This document shows, piece after piece, positions 24,385 through 33,046 of a DNA stretch of 64,000 nt. The notes beneath the pieces are model-generated. The model saw only the letters and a list, made by a program, of their open reading frames with translations, made no database searches and was not told the origin of the DNA. The stretch is from Amycolatopsis umgeniensis (GTDB lineage: Bacteria; Actinomycetota; Actinomycetes; Mycobacteriales; Pseudonocardiaceae): assembly GCF_014205155.1 (NCBI RefSeq), contig NZ_JACHMX010000001.1, forward strand, positions 4,216,001-4,280,000. Direction: 5' to 3'. A program made the position numbers and the translations under genes. Every line of letters begins with the position of its first letter. The first letter of the stretch is position 1.

Positions 24385-25412
24385 CGGCGCACCGCCTTCA
24401 GACGCCTGGCCACGATCACGAACGCGATCCCGCCGACGACGTCGGTCATCACGCCCACCTGGATCTCGGCTGGCGAAGCGGCCACGCGGCCGAGGATGTC
24501 GCAGCCGAGCAGCAACACCGGTCCGAGAAGCGCGGACAGCAGCATCACCCAGCGCTCGTCCTGGCCTATCAGCGACCGGACGACGTGCGGGATCATCAGG
24601 CCGACGAAGGCGATCGGCCCGCAGGCCGCTGTCGCCGCCGCCGACAGCAGCCCGACGGCCACCATCCCGGCGGCGCGGACCAGCGCCGGATTCGCGCCGA
24701 GACCGCGTGCGGTGTCTTCCCCGAGTGCCAAGGCGTTCAGCGCGCGGGCCAGCACGACCGCGATCACCACCCCGGCGACGAAGAACGGCAGCAGCACGGA
24801 CAGCTGGTCCAGGTTCCGGTTGATCAGCGAGCCGACCAGCCAGAACCGCATGGCCTGCAGGTTGTGCGTGTTGATCATCTGCATGGCCTGGTTGATCCCG
24901 ATGAACACCGCCTGGATCGCGACACCGGCCAGCACCAGCCGCAGCGGGCTCGTGGCGCCCCGCGTCCCGCCGATCACCGCGACCAGCGTGGTGCCCACCA
25001 GCGCCCCGGCGAAGGCGAACCAGATGTACTGGTCGGGCGAAGTCAGCGAGAAGACCGTGGAACCGAGCACGATGGCGACGGCGGCGCCGTGGTTGATGCC
25101 GAGCAGACCGGGTTCCGCGACCGGGTTGCGGGTGATCGCCTGCATCAGCGAGCCCGCCAGCCCGAGCGCCATCCCGACCAGCAGGCCGAGCACCGTGCGG
25201 GGCAGGCGGTCGTCGCGGACGACGACGTCGTTGTAGCTGCCGTCGTAGGCGAAGAGGGCGTGCAGGACTTCGCCGAGCGAAAGGCGATTCGAACCGAAGC
25301 CGATCGACAGCAAGACGACCGCGACGAGCGCGGCAAGCGACGCCACCAGGACCAGCGTTCTCACGGAGACGCTGGTCCGGGGTGATCTGACGCGCTCCGT
25401 GACCTGGACCAT
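24381..25412 (-). CDS. FecCD-type siderophore ABC permease 1
   Basis: The roughly 343-aa permease has the same fold as its partner: RLPRTVLGLLVGMALGLAG, QAITRNPVAEPGLLGINHG, LALGEDTARGLGANPALVR and GPIAFVGLMIPHVVRSLIG. I place the start at ATG 25412 behind GAGGG; GTG 25421 is an alternative adding three residues. It is divergent from the siderophore-binding lipoprotein gene across a 67-base spacer with an iron box, so ferric iron and siderophore uptake should be co-repressed. Substrate is probably a ferric siderophore; which one cannot be read. Confidence 0.9.
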   Translation of the reverse strand: MVQVTERVRSPRTSVSVRTLVLVASLAALVAVVLLSIGFGSNRLSLGEVLHALFAYDGSYNDVVVRDDRLPRTVLGLLVGMALGLAGSLMQAITRNPVAEPGLLGINHGAAVAIVLGSTVFSLTSPDQYIWFAFAGALVGTTLVAVIGGTRGATSPLRLVLAGVAIQAVFIGINQAMQMINTHNLQAMRFWLVGSLINRNLDQLSVLLPFFVAGVVIAVVLARALNALALGEDTARGLGANPALVRAAGMVAVGLLSAAATAACGPIAFVGLMIPHVVRSLIGQDERWVMLLSALLGPVLLLGCDILGRVAASPAEIQVGVMTDVVGGIAFVIVARRLKAVRR

Positions 25413-25426
25413 GGCCCTCACAGTAA

Positions 25427-25445
25427 GCGAAGGCTAGCCTAACGA
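25427..25445. promoter_or_regulatory. IdeR/DmdR-type iron box
   Basis: The centre AGGCTAGCCT is a perfect palindrome, flanked to give AAGGCTAGCCTAAC, close to the DtxR/IdeR consensus TTAGGTTAGSCTAACCTAA. It lies between the divergent permease operon and the siderophore-binding lipoprotein gene, close to both starts. Iron-dependent repression of both is the expected effect. Confidence 0.75.
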
Positions 25446-25479
25446 CGAAACCCGGCTCCATAGCGAAAGAAGATCTCGA

Positions 25480-26478
25480 ATGCACCTCTCCCGACGCGGC
25501 TTCCTCGCCGGTACCGCGGCGCTCGGCGCCACCGGCCTCCTGACCGCCTGCGGCTATCAGGAAGAGGCGCCCAAGCCGGGAGCGGGCACGACTTGGTCCT
25601 TCACCGACGACCGCGGCCGCAAGCTCGAAGGCGAGCGGCCGACCCGGATCGTCGCGCAGGTGACCGCCGCGGCGGCGCTGTGGGACCTCGGCGTGAAGTC
25701 GGTCGGGATCTTCGGCCCGTCGAAGTTCGCCGACGGCAAGCCGGACCCGCAGGCGGGCGGCGTCGACCTGACCACGGTGACCTCGCTGGGGAACGTGTGG
25801 AACGAGTTCAACTTCGACAAGTTCGTCTCGCTGAACCCGCAGCTGCTGATCAGCGTGATGTACCTCAAAGAGCAGATGTGGTACGTCCCGGACACGCAGA
25901 CGGAGAAGATCGACAAGGCCGCGCCGAGTGTCGGCGTCCGGCTGCAGGACATCTCGATGCCCGAGGGAATCGAGAAGTTCATCTCGCTCGCGAAGGCGCT
26001 CGGTGCCGACACCGAGACCCCGGCGATCCAGGCCGCGAAGGCCGAGTACGAGAAGGCTGACGCCGCGCTCGGTGAGGCGGCCAAGAAGGCCGCCGGACTG
26101 AAGATCCTGCTGGTGTCCGCGCAGAAGGACGTCGTCTACGTCGCGAACGCGCCGAAGTTCGCGACCTCGAAGCACTACCAGAGCAAGGGGCTGAACTTCG
26201 TCACGCCGGAGGCGCCGGACGAGAGCCAGGGCGGCTACTACCAGCAGATCAGCTGGGAGAACATCGGCAAGTACCCGGCCGACGTGATCATGTACGACAA
26301 CCGCGGCGGTTCGCTCTCGCTCGGCCCGGACGGGCTCGGCGGCGTGCCGACCTGGGCCCAGCTGCCCGCGGTGAAGGCCGGGAAGCTGATCCCGTGGAAC
26401 AACGAGACGCCGTTCTCGTACCAGCGCTTCACGCCGCAGCTGACCGAGCTCACCGCGGCACTGAACAAGTTCGCCTAG
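25480..26478 (+). CDS. ferric-siderophore substrate-binding lipoprotein
   Basis: The 332-aa protein starts with a twin-arginine lipoprotein signal: SRRGFLAG, hydrophobic run, then LLTACG (Cys at about residue 25). A type III periplasmic-binding fold follows: ERPTRIVAQVTAAAALWDLG, a long linker helix near the middle, and YPADVIMYDNRG. This is the binding component for the FecCD permeases encoded divergently. AAAGAAGAT is a plausible ribosome site. Ferric siderophore is the likely ligand by family. Its stop shares a CTAG with the convergent hydrolase gene. Confidence 0.88.
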   Translation: MHLSRRGFLAGTAALGATGLLTACGYQEEAPKPGAGTTWSFTDDRGRKLEGERPTRIVAQVTAAAALWDLGVKSVGIFGPSKFADGKPDPQAGGVDLTTVTSLGNVWNEFNFDKFVSLNPQLLISVMYLKEQMWYVPDTQTEKIDKAAPSVGVRLQDISMPEGIEKFISLAKALGADTETPAIQAAKAEYEKADAALGEAAKKAAGLKILLVSAQKDVVYVANAPKFATSKHYQSKGLNFVTPEAPDESQGGYYQQISWENIGKYPADVIMYDNRGGSLSLGPDGLGGVPTWAQLPAVKAGKLIPWNNETPFSYQRFTPQLTELTAALNKFA

Positions 26479-27332
26479 CCCAGGAACTCCCGTAGCGCCG
26501 CCGCGAGATCGGCCGGGTTGTCCTCGGCAACGTGATGGCCGGACTCGATCGCGAAACCGCGGACGTCCTCGGCCCATTCACGCCACACCGCGATCGGGTC
26601 GCCGTAGAGGTCGGCCATGTCGTCGCGGCTGGACCACAGCATGAGCAGAGGACAAGCCAGTTTCCGCCCAGCCGCCTTGTCCGCGTCATCGGCTTCGCGG
26701 TCGGGTCCGAGGCCGGCGCGGTAGTCCTCGAGCATCGCGTGGACGGTCTCGGGATCGTGGATCGCGCGCAGGAAATCGGCGTGGTTCTCCGCGCCCATGG
26801 CCTCGGGATCACCGCCGTACCACGCGTCCGGATCCGCGTTGATCACACGCTCAGCGGGTTTCGCGAGCTGGCCGAAGAAAAACCAGTGCCACCAGGCCTG
26901 CGCGAACTTCGCGTCCGCGCGGGAAAGGTGCTCGCCGATCGGGATGCCGTCGAGGATGGCCAGCTTCGTGACGGCTTCCGGATGGTCGAATGCCAGGCGG
27001 TAGGCGACGGCGCTGCCGCGATCATGCCCGGCGACGGCGAATCGCTCATGGCCGAGATGCCGCATGAGCGCGACGATGTGCCGCGCCATGGCGCGCTTCG
27101 AGTGGGCGGAGTGGTCTTCGGTGCTCTCGGGTTTCGAGGACTGGCCGTAACCGGGGAGATCCGGGCAGACGACGGTGAACGCGTCCGCGAGCCGGGGCGC
27201 GACGTCGTACCAGGTGGTGTGCGTGCGGGGATGTCCGTGCAGGAGAACGAGGGGCGGACCCGAACCGCCGTGGCGCACCCTGAAGGTGACTTCGCCGGTG
27301 TCGACCTTTTCGAGCTTGAATCCCTCGAACAT
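26475..27332 (-). CDS. alpha/beta hydrolase, fluoroacetate-dehalogenase-like
   Basis: The 285-aa alpha/beta hydrolase follows the fluoroacetate/haloacetate dehalogenase layout closely. The nucleophile Asp104 lies in AGHDRG, Arg105 follows, Asp128 is in AILDG, and His149-Trp150 (AWWHW) sit where the halide-binding pair lies. The catalytic His is in SGHHVAED (266-267). In known dehalogenases a second Arg at 108 binds the substrate carboxylate; here it is Ala108 (DRGSAVAYR). It may therefore use a different substrate or be an epoxide-hydrolase-like enzyme. GGGAGG precedes ATG 27332. Numbering of known enzymes is from memory. Confidence 0.8.
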   Translation of the reverse strand: MFEGFKLEKVDTGEVTFRVRHGGSGPPLVLLHGHPRTHTTWYDVAPRLADAFTVVCPDLPGYGQSSKPESTEDHSAHSKRAMARHIVALMRHLGHERFAVAGHDRGSAVAYRLAFDHPEAVTKLAILDGIPIGEHLSRADAKFAQAWWHWFFFGQLAKPAERVINADPDAWYGGDPEAMGAENHADFLRAIHDPETVHAMLEDYRAGLGPDREADDADKAAGRKLACPLLMLWSSRDDMADLYGDPIAVWREWAEDVRGFAIESGHHVAEDNPADLAAALREFLG

Positions 27333-27351
27333 GATCCTCCCGTGAACGCGT

Positions 27352-27394
27352 GAAAGGCCCCTTCATCGCGAATTTTGCGACGAAGGGGCCTTTC
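27352..27394. terminator. long perfect hairpin between same-strand genes
   Basis: GAAAGGCCCCTTC and GAAGGGGCCTTTC are perfect 13-base arms, with TCGC/GCGA pairing inside and an AT-rich loop. It lies between the M20 peptidase stop and the hydrolase start on the minus strand, and should end peptidase transcription. Confidence 0.75.
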
Positions 27395-27415
27395 CTTGCA
27401 GCGTGAGTGGGGAAA

Positions 27416-28837
27416 TCAGCTGCGTGCGTGCGCGTCCAGGATGTGCGCGACCGCTTCGGTGACCCGCTGCGCGAAGTCGATGTTCAGCCACTCGTCCGGC
27501 ACGTGGATGTTCGAGTCCGGCCCGCAGGCGCCGGTGACCAGGAACTGCGCCTCCGGGTACTTCTCGCCGAGCAACCCCATGAACGGGATCGACCCGCCCA
27601 TGCCGTAGCTCTTGTGCGGCTCGCCGAAGACCTCGCCGCTCACGTGGTGCAGGGCCTTGTCGAGCCACGGCGCGGTGTCCGGCGCGTTCCAGCCGTTCTC
27701 TGCCTGGAACCCGCTGAGCTCGACCGAAGCGTCGTAGGGCACGTCGGTGGTGAGCGCGTGGCGGACGGCCTCCATCGCGGCCTTCGCGTCGGCGGTCGGC
27801 GGGAGCCGGAAGCTCAGCGTGAGGGTGGTGCTGTCACGCAGCACGTTGCCCGCCTCGGCCGGGAGCGGGAAGCCCTCCGCGCCGATCACCGACAGCGTCG
27901 GCCGCCACGAGTTGTTGAGCAGCAGTTCGAGGTCGTCGTCGGATACCGGGCGACCGACCACCGGGAAGAGCGTCTTCGCCGCGCCGGGTGCGATCTCGAC
28001 GACGCCGCGCGCCTCGTCGACACGGTTTTCCGGGATGTCGACGCTCAGTTCGGCGAGCTTGATCTCGCCGGTCTCCACGTTCTCGATCCGGTCGATCAGC
28101 GCGCGCAGCACGCGGAACGAACTCGCCACGATGCCGCTGGCCATACCGGAGTGCTGCGCCGATTCGAGCACCTTCACGGTGACGTTGACGTGCAGCATGC
28201 CGCGCAGGCTGGTGGTCAGCCACAGTCGCTTGTAGTCGGTGCCGCCCGCGTCGAGGCAGACGACCAGCGAGACCGTGCCGAGTTTCTCCTTCAGGTGCTC
28301 GACGTACGCGGGCAGGTCCGGGCTGCCGGACTCCTCACCGGTCTCGAGCAGCACGACAGCGCGGGAGTGCTCGCCACCGGCGGCGCGCACGGCTTCGATC
28401 GCCGTCGTCGCCGCGTAACCGGAGTAGCCGTCGTCGACGGCGCCGCGGCCGTAAAGCCGCCCGTCACGGATCACCGGCGTCCACGGGTCGAGGCCCTCGG
28501 ACCAGCCGCCGACCGGGGGCTGCTTGTCGAGGTGCCCGTACAACAGCACGGTGCCCTTCTCGGCCGATTCGGACGTCGCCGGGACGTCGACGACCAGCAG
28601 CGGGCTGCGGCCTTCGAGTTCCACGACCTCGAGCGTCGCGCCGGGGATCTCCCGGGCGGCGATCCAGGAACGGACGTGCTCGACGGCGGCGGCCAGATGA
28701 CCGCTCTTCGCCCAGTCGGAATCGAACGCCGGCGACAAGGCGGGGATCGCCACCAGGCCGGACAGGCTCGGAAGGACTTCGTCGGTCCAGTTCGAAACCA
28801 CGGTTTCGCGTACGGATTTCTGCTCCACGACCGCCAT
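27416..28837 (-). CDS. M20-family metallopeptidase (dipeptidase/CNDP type)
   Basis: The 473-aa cytosolic peptidase has the M20 metal motifs: YGHLDKQPP (His and Asp near residue 100), GRGAVDDGYSG, ETGEESGSPDLP (catalytic Glu and metal Glu), CLDAGG, and a late HVPDEW with a metal His. The lid domain lies between about 210 and 330. Relatives hydrolyse dipeptides or related amides with one or two zinc ions. The first ATG 28837 has a weak ribosome site. The neighbours give no hint of substrate; it is divergent from the 2-oxoacid dehydrogenase operon. Confidence 0.88.
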   Translation of the reverse strand: MAVVEQKSVRETVVSNWTDEVLPSLSGLVAIPALSPAFDSDWAKSGHLAAAVEHVRSWIAAREIPGATLEVVELEGRSPLLVVDVPATSESAEKGTVLLYGHLDKQPPVGGWSEGLDPWTPVIRDGRLYGRGAVDDGYSGYAATTAIEAVRAAGGEHSRAVVLLETGEESGSPDLPAYVEHLKEKLGTVSLVVCLDAGGTDYKRLWLTTSLRGMLHVNVTVKVLESAQHSGMASGIVASSFRVLRALIDRIENVETGEIKLAELSVDIPENRVDEARGVVEIAPGAAKTLFPVVGRPVSDDDLELLLNNSWRPTLSVIGAEGFPLPAEAGNVLRDSTTLTLSFRLPPTADAKAAMEAVRHALTTDVPYDASVELSGFQAENGWNAPDTAPWLDKALHHVSGEVFGEPHKSYGMGGSIPFMGLLGEKYPEAQFLVTGACGPDSNIHVPDEWLNIDFAQRVTEAVAHILDAHARS

Positions 28838-29201
28838 CCTGCCACGGGCGCCGGTACGTGTGATGGGTCACAACGGCGGGCACGGATCGTCATCGATCAA
28901 GCCGGGCACGGCACCCGTCCGGGCTCACCGTCCGCTGGTCGGCACGCGAGTGAAACCCCTACTTTCGGCGGCCCCACACTCGGGCGTCCTAGCATTTTCC
29001 CTGATCAGGCACCCTTTCTCAGCAACAAATCAGCATCCGCCACTGACCAAAACGGCGTCCGGCATGCCAGGATGTGCGCACGAACCGTCAACGCCGATGG
29101 TGACCCAGCGCTTCAGATCCGACGCGCTGGTCCCCGCCGGCGCAGTCACTGTGGCCGCCACAAGTGGCCGCCAGAGGCGCCGACATCAAGGAGAGCAGCG
29201 C
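28838..29201. other. 364-base divergent control region
   Basis: It separates the M20 peptidase gene from the divergent 2-oxoacid dehydrogenase operon. An AT-richer stretch (about 28988-29060, for example CCTAGCATTTTCCCTGATCAGG) is the most likely promoter zone for the operon. Frames open through it show no coding signature. An AAGGAG ribosome site closes it. No operator is recognised. Confidence 0.4.
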
Positions 29202-30407
29202 ATGCCGTCCGAACACTGGACGCACCCGGAACCTGGAGATGGCCCCGCCGCGGTAGCGGCGCAACCGTCCCCCGAACAGGTGATCGCCGGTTTGCGAGCA
29301 ACGAGTGAAGGTGGCGCTGAGCTGACTCAGCTGCTCACCCCCGAAGGCGAACGGGTCTCCTCGCCGCAATTCGACCGGTATGTCGACGACATCGACGCCG
29401 AAGCCCTCAAGGGCCTGTACCGCGACATGGTCCTGGTCCGCCGCGCGGACCGCGAGGCCAACGCGATGCAGCGCCAGGGCCAGCTCGGCATCTGGGTCCC
29501 GCTGCTCGGGCAGGAGGCCGCGCAGATCGGCTCCGGCCGCGCGCTGCGGAAGGGGGACATGGCGTTCCCCAGCTACCGCGAGCACGGTGTCGCGTACGCC
29601 CGCGGCGTCGACCTCAAAGAGGTGCTCGGCATCTTCCGCTGCACCGACCACAGTGGCTGGGACTACAAGGCCCACGGCTTCCACCCGTACACCATCGTGA
29701 TCGGCAACCAGGTGCTCAACGCCGCCGGTTACGCGATGGGCCAGAAGTTCGAAGGCAAGGTCGGCGACGACGACAGCGAAGCGACCATCTGTTACTTCGG
29801 TGACGGAGCGACTTCGCAGGGCGACGTGCACGAAGGCTTCGTCTGGGCCGCCGTCTACGACGCGCCGCTCGTGTTCTTCTGCCAGAACAACCAGTGGGCG
29901 ATCTCCGAGCCCACCGAACGCCAGTCGCGTCTGCCGCTGTACCAGCGCGCCCGCGGTTACGGCTTCCCCGGCATCCGCGTGGACGGCAACGACGTCCTCG
30001 CCTGCCTCGCGGTTTCCCGCTGGGCGCTCGAGGAGTGCCGTCACGGCAACGGCCCGGTGCTGATCGAGGCGTTCACCTACCGGATGGACGCGCACACCAC
30101 CACCGACGACCCCACCCGTTACCGGCTTTCCGACGAGCTGGAGGAGTGGAAGCTGAAGGACCCGATCGAGCGCGTCCGGGCGTACCTCGCCCGCGGCGGC
30201 GGCGCCGACCAGGCGTTCTTCGACCAGGTGCAGGCCGATTCGGACGCCTTCGCGGCCGAGCTGCGCGAGTACTGCTTCAACATGCCCGAACCGCCACCCG
30301 AGCGGATCTTCTCCAACGTGTACGCGGAGTCCACGCCGCTGCTGGACGCGCAGCGCGAAGAGTTCCTGTCCTATTTGGACGGTTTCGTCGGGGCGGGTGA
30401 GCACTGA
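29202..30407 (+). CDS. bkdA: 2-oxoacid dehydrogenase E1 alpha subunit
   Basis: The 401-aa protein is the alpha subunit of a heterotetrameric thiamine-diphosphate E1. The ThDP motif runs from GDGATSQGDVHEG to FFCQNNQWAIS (Asp and Asn bind Mg), and the phosphorylation-loop region reads EAFTYRMDAHTTTDDPTRYR, typical of branched-chain enzymes (BkdA). The N-terminal 40 residues are a variable extension. ATG 29202 follows AAGGAG; the frame stays open upstream but without homology. It heads the operon E1a-E1b-E2; no E3 is present, so lipoamide dehydrogenase must come from elsewhere. Branched-chain over pyruvate specificity is inferred. Confidence 0.9.
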   Translation: MPSEHWTHPEPGDGPAAVAAQPSPEQVIAGLRATSEGGAELTQLLTPEGERVSSPQFDRYVDDIDAEALKGLYRDMVLVRRADREANAMQRQGQLGIWVPLLGQEAAQIGSGRALRKGDMAFPSYREHGVAYARGVDLKEVLGIFRCTDHSGWDYKAHGFHPYTIVIGNQVLNAAGYAMGQKFEGKVGDDDSEATICYFGDGATSQGDVHEGFVWAAVYDAPLVFFCQNNQWAISEPTERQSRLPLYQRARGYGFPGIRVDGNDVLACLAVSRWALEECRHGNGPVLIEAFTYRMDAHTTTDDPTRYRLSDELEEWKLKDPIERVRAYLARGGGADQAFFDQVQADSDAFAAELREYCFNMPEPPPERIFSNVYAESTPLLDAQREEFLSYLDGFVGAGEH

Positions 30408-30408
30408 A

Positions 30409-31401
30409 ATGGCCGACCTCCAGAAACTCACCATCGGCAAGGCGATCAACCTCGGTCTCCGGCGCGCGATGGAAGAAGACCCCAAGGTCCTGATCATGGG
30501 TGAGGACGTCGGCAAGCTCGGCGGCGTCTTCCGCATCACCGACGGCCTGCAGAAGGACTTCGGCGAGCAGCGCGTCTTGGACACGCCACTGGCCGAGTCC
30601 GGCATTATCGGCACCGCTGTCGGCCTGGCCGTCCGCGGTTTCCGCCCGGTGTGCGAGATCCAATTCGAGGGCTTCATCTTCCCCGGCTTCGACCAGATCG
30701 TGAGCCAGGTGGCGAAGCTGCACTACCGGACGCAGGGCAAGGTCAAGATGCCCATCGTGATCCGGGTGCCGTTCGGCGGCGGCATCGGCGCGGTCGAGCA
30801 CCACTCGGAATCGCCGGAATCGCTGTTCGCGCACATCCCCGGCCTCAAGGTGGTGTCGGTTTCGAACGCCGTCGACGCCTACTGGGGTATCCAGCAGGCC
30901 ATCAAGGCCGACGACCCGATCCTGTTCTTCGAGCCGAAGAAGCTGTACCACTCCGGCGCGATGAAGGCCGAGATCGACGTCGACGGCACGCCGGACCCGC
31001 TGTTCGAGTCCCGCGTCGTCCGCGAAGGCACAACGGCCACCGTCGTCGCGTACGGCCCGTCGGTCAAGGTCGCGCTCGACGCGGCGACGGCCGCCGAGGA
31101 CGAGGGCAAGTCGCTGGAGGTCATCGACCTGCGGACGCTTTCCCCGCTCGACCTGGGTCCGGTGTTCGAGTCGGTGCGCAAGACCGGACGGCTCATCGCG
31201 CTGAGCGAGGCGCCGTCGGAATCGTCGCTGACCTCGGAGATCGCCGCGCGCGTGCAGCAGGAATGCTTCTATTCGCTCGAAGCCCCCGTGCTCCGGGTGA
31301 CCGGATTCGACACGCCGTACCCGCCCGCCAAGCTCGAGGAGCACTACCTCCCCGACCTGGACCGGGTACTGCACGCCGTCGACCGTTCACTCGCCTGGTA
31401 A
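30409..31401 (+). CDS. bkdB: 2-oxoacid dehydrogenase E1 beta subunit
   Basis: The 330-aa beta subunit shows LTIGKAINLGLRRAMEED, GEDVGKLGGVFRITDGLQ, DTPLAESGIIGTAVGLA, VRPVCEIQFEGF-like (RPVCEIQFEGF) and FGGGIGAVEHHSESPE, with the paired His of the active site. The C-terminal domain (VIDLRTLSPLD) assembles with alpha. ATG 30409 is one base after the E1 alpha stop; an in-frame GTG at 30397 is possible. It is translationally close-coupled to the alpha gene, as expected for a stoichiometric heterotetramer. Confidence 0.92.
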   Translation: MADLQKLTIGKAINLGLRRAMEEDPKVLIMGEDVGKLGGVFRITDGLQKDFGEQRVLDTPLAESGIIGTAVGLAVRGFRPVCEIQFEGFIFPGFDQIVSQVAKLHYRTQGKVKMPIVIRVPFGGGIGAVEHHSESPESLFAHIPGLKVVSVSNAVDAYWGIQQAIKADDPILFFEPKKLYHSGAMKAEIDVDGTPDPLFESRVVREGTTATVVAYGPSVKVALDAATAAEDEGKSLEVIDLRTLSPLDLGPVFESVRKTGRLIALSEAPSESSLTSEIAARVQQECFYSLEAPVLRVTGFDTPYPPAKLEEHYLPDLDRVLHAVDRSLAW

Positions 31402-31417
31402 GGGGGAATTTCCTGAA

Positions 31418-32776
31418 ATGCCCGAGTACAAACAGTTTCCCCTCGCCGACACGGCGGAAGGGCTGACCGAGGCCGACATCATCGCCTGGCAGGTCAAACC
31501 GGGTGACACCGTGACGGTGAACCAGATCGTGGTCGAGGTCGAGACCGCGAAGGCCGCCGTCGAACTGCCCATCCCGTGGGCGGGCGTGGTCACCGAACTG
31601 CTCGTCGAACCGGGGCAGACGGTGGAGGTCGGCGCGCCGATCCTCACCATCGACGTCGACCCCGGCGGCAAGGCGGCCCCTTCCGCCCCGGCACCCGCTG
31701 CCGCGCCCGCGGCGGAGGAGCCCGCCGAGGAGGAGATGAAGCCGCTGGTCGGCTACGGCTCCAAGGCCGTCGTCACGCATCGCCGGGCGCGGAAGGGCGC
31801 GGCACCGGCCGCTCCGGTCGCGGCTCCGGTGGCTGTTGCTCCCGCGCCTGTCGCGCCTGTGGCGCCTGTGGCGCCTGCCAAGCCGAAGGGCGGGTACGTG
31901 CCGCTGGCGAAACCACCGGTGCGCAAACTCGCCAAGGAACTCGGCGTCGACCTGCACGCCCTCACCGGCACCGCCGACGGCGGCGTCATCACCCGTGACG
32001 ACGTGCACGCCGCCGCCAACGGTTCCGCCGCCCCGGCCGCCGCCGTGTCCACTGTGGACAATGGCTACGACCCCGCGACGCGGGAACGCCGGGTGCCGAT
32101 CAAGGGTGTCCGCAAGGCCACCGCGGCCGCGATGGTGCAGAGCGCGTACACCGCCCCGCATGTCACGGAGTTCCTCACCATCGACGTCACGCCGATGATG
32201 GAATTCCGGGAGAAGCTGAAGAAGTCGCGTGAGTTCGCCGGGGTCAAGGTCACCCCGCTGACCTTCGCGGCGAAGGCCGTTTGCCTGGCGGCCAAGCGCA
32301 CTCCGGACGTCAACGCGGTGTGGGACGACGCGGCGCAGGAGATCGTCTACAAGGACTACGTGCACCTCGGGATCGCCGCGGCCACTCCGCGCGGGCTCGT
32401 CGTGCCCAAGGTCCGTGACGCGGATTCGATGTCCCTCAAGGAACTCGCGATCGCGCTCACCGAGCTGACCGACGTCGCCCGCGAGGGCAAGACCACTCCG
32501 GCGGCCATGCTCGGCGGCACGATCACCATCACCAACGTCGGCGTCTTCGGCGTCGACACCGGTACGCCGATCATCAACCCCGGCGAGTCCGCGATCCTGT
32601 GCCTCGGCGCGATCAAGGACACCCCGTGGGTGGTCGACGGTGAGATCAAGGTGCGCAAGGTGCTCCAGCTTTCGCTGAGCTTCGACCACCGCGTGGTCGA
32701 CGGGCAGCAGGGTTCGGAGTTCCTGGCCGACGTCGGCGCGCTGCTGGCCGACCCCGCGGTCGCGATCACCTACTGA
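31418..32776 (+). CDS. bkdC: dihydrolipoamide acyltransferase (E2)
   Basis: The 452-aa E2 component has one lipoyl domain (residues 1-80, lipoyl Lys45 in VETAKAAVE), an Ala/Pro linker with a VAPVAPVAPA stretch, a peripheral-subunit-binding domain (about 163-200, PPVRKLAKELGVDLHALTG) and the catalytic acyltransferase core (about 225-452) with SFDHRVVDGQQGSEF, the His-Asp active site. AGGGGGAA precedes ATG 31418. It passes the acyl group from E1 to CoA. The operon ends here at a strong hairpin. Confidence 0.92.
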   Translation: MPEYKQFPLADTAEGLTEADIIAWQVKPGDTVTVNQIVVEVETAKAAVELPIPWAGVVTELLVEPGQTVEVGAPILTIDVDPGGKAAPSAPAPAAAPAAEEPAEEEMKPLVGYGSKAVVTHRRARKGAAPAAPVAAPVAVAPAPVAPVAPVAPAKPKGGYVPLAKPPVRKLAKELGVDLHALTGTADGGVITRDDVHAAANGSAAPAAAVSTVDNGYDPATRERRVPIKGVRKATAAAMVQSAYTAPHVTEFLTIDVTPMMEFREKLKKSREFAGVKVTPLTFAAKAVCLAAKRTPDVNAVWDDAAQEIVYKDYVHLGIAAATPRGLVVPKVRDADSMSLKELAIALTELTDVAREGKTTPAAMLGGTITITNVGVFGVDTGTPIINPGESAILCLGAIKDTPWVVDGEIKVRKVLQLSLSFDHRVVDGQQGSEFLADVGALLADPAVAITY

Positions 32777-32788
32777 CGTTTCGCGTGT

Positions 32789-32831
32789 GAAGGACGCTTT
32801 CCCTGCATGTGATGTGGGGAAAGCGTCCTTC
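32789..32831 (+). terminator. terminator of E1a-E1b-E2 operon
   Basis: GAAGGACGCTTTCCC and GGGAAAGCGTCCTTC form a perfect 15-bp stem with a 13-base loop, 12 bases after the E2 stop. The same GGCGTCCTTCA word recurs at about 32853. Confidence 0.75.
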
Positions 32832-32864
32832 GCTGCGTCTGACGCGGGTATGGCGTCCTTCAGG

Positions 32865-33013
32865 TCGCCTTGGACGACAACTGGATGCGCGCGACACGGC
32901 CGCGCGGCGGAGCACCGTCGGCGTCTTCGTCGCGCATCATGATCTCGACGCGCTTGCTCGCGCCGCCACGGCAAGATGAAGAGGCCGGGGATGGCGAGCA
33001 CGATCAGCTCCAT
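32865..33013 (-). pseudogene. possible frameshifted small membrane-protein gene
   Basis: From an ATG at 33013 the minus strand encodes a hydrophobic start (MELIVLAIPGLFILPWRR). In the next frame it continues convincingly as ASKRVEIMMRDEDADG...RVARIQLSSKAT to a TGA. Each half looks coding but they sit in different frames, joined near the PWRR codons. This would be a broken small membrane protein of about 50 residues, a sequencing error, or chance. No ribosome site is strong. Low confidence. Confidence 0.25.
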
Positions 33014-33046
33014 GGGCCGAAGGCGCCTCGACCTTTAATCGCTTGA

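Noticed and set aside
23380..26577. Very long minus-strand open frame covering both siderophore permeases and the binding-protein antisense
   Set aside because: It fuses shadow sequence to the real permease 2 frame; true permease starts are set by overlapping ATGA and family similarity.
28860..29201. N-terminal extension of the E1 alpha gene to 28860
   Set aside because: The upstream part has no similarity to E1 alpha and lacks a ribosome site, while AAGGAG directly precedes ATG 29202.
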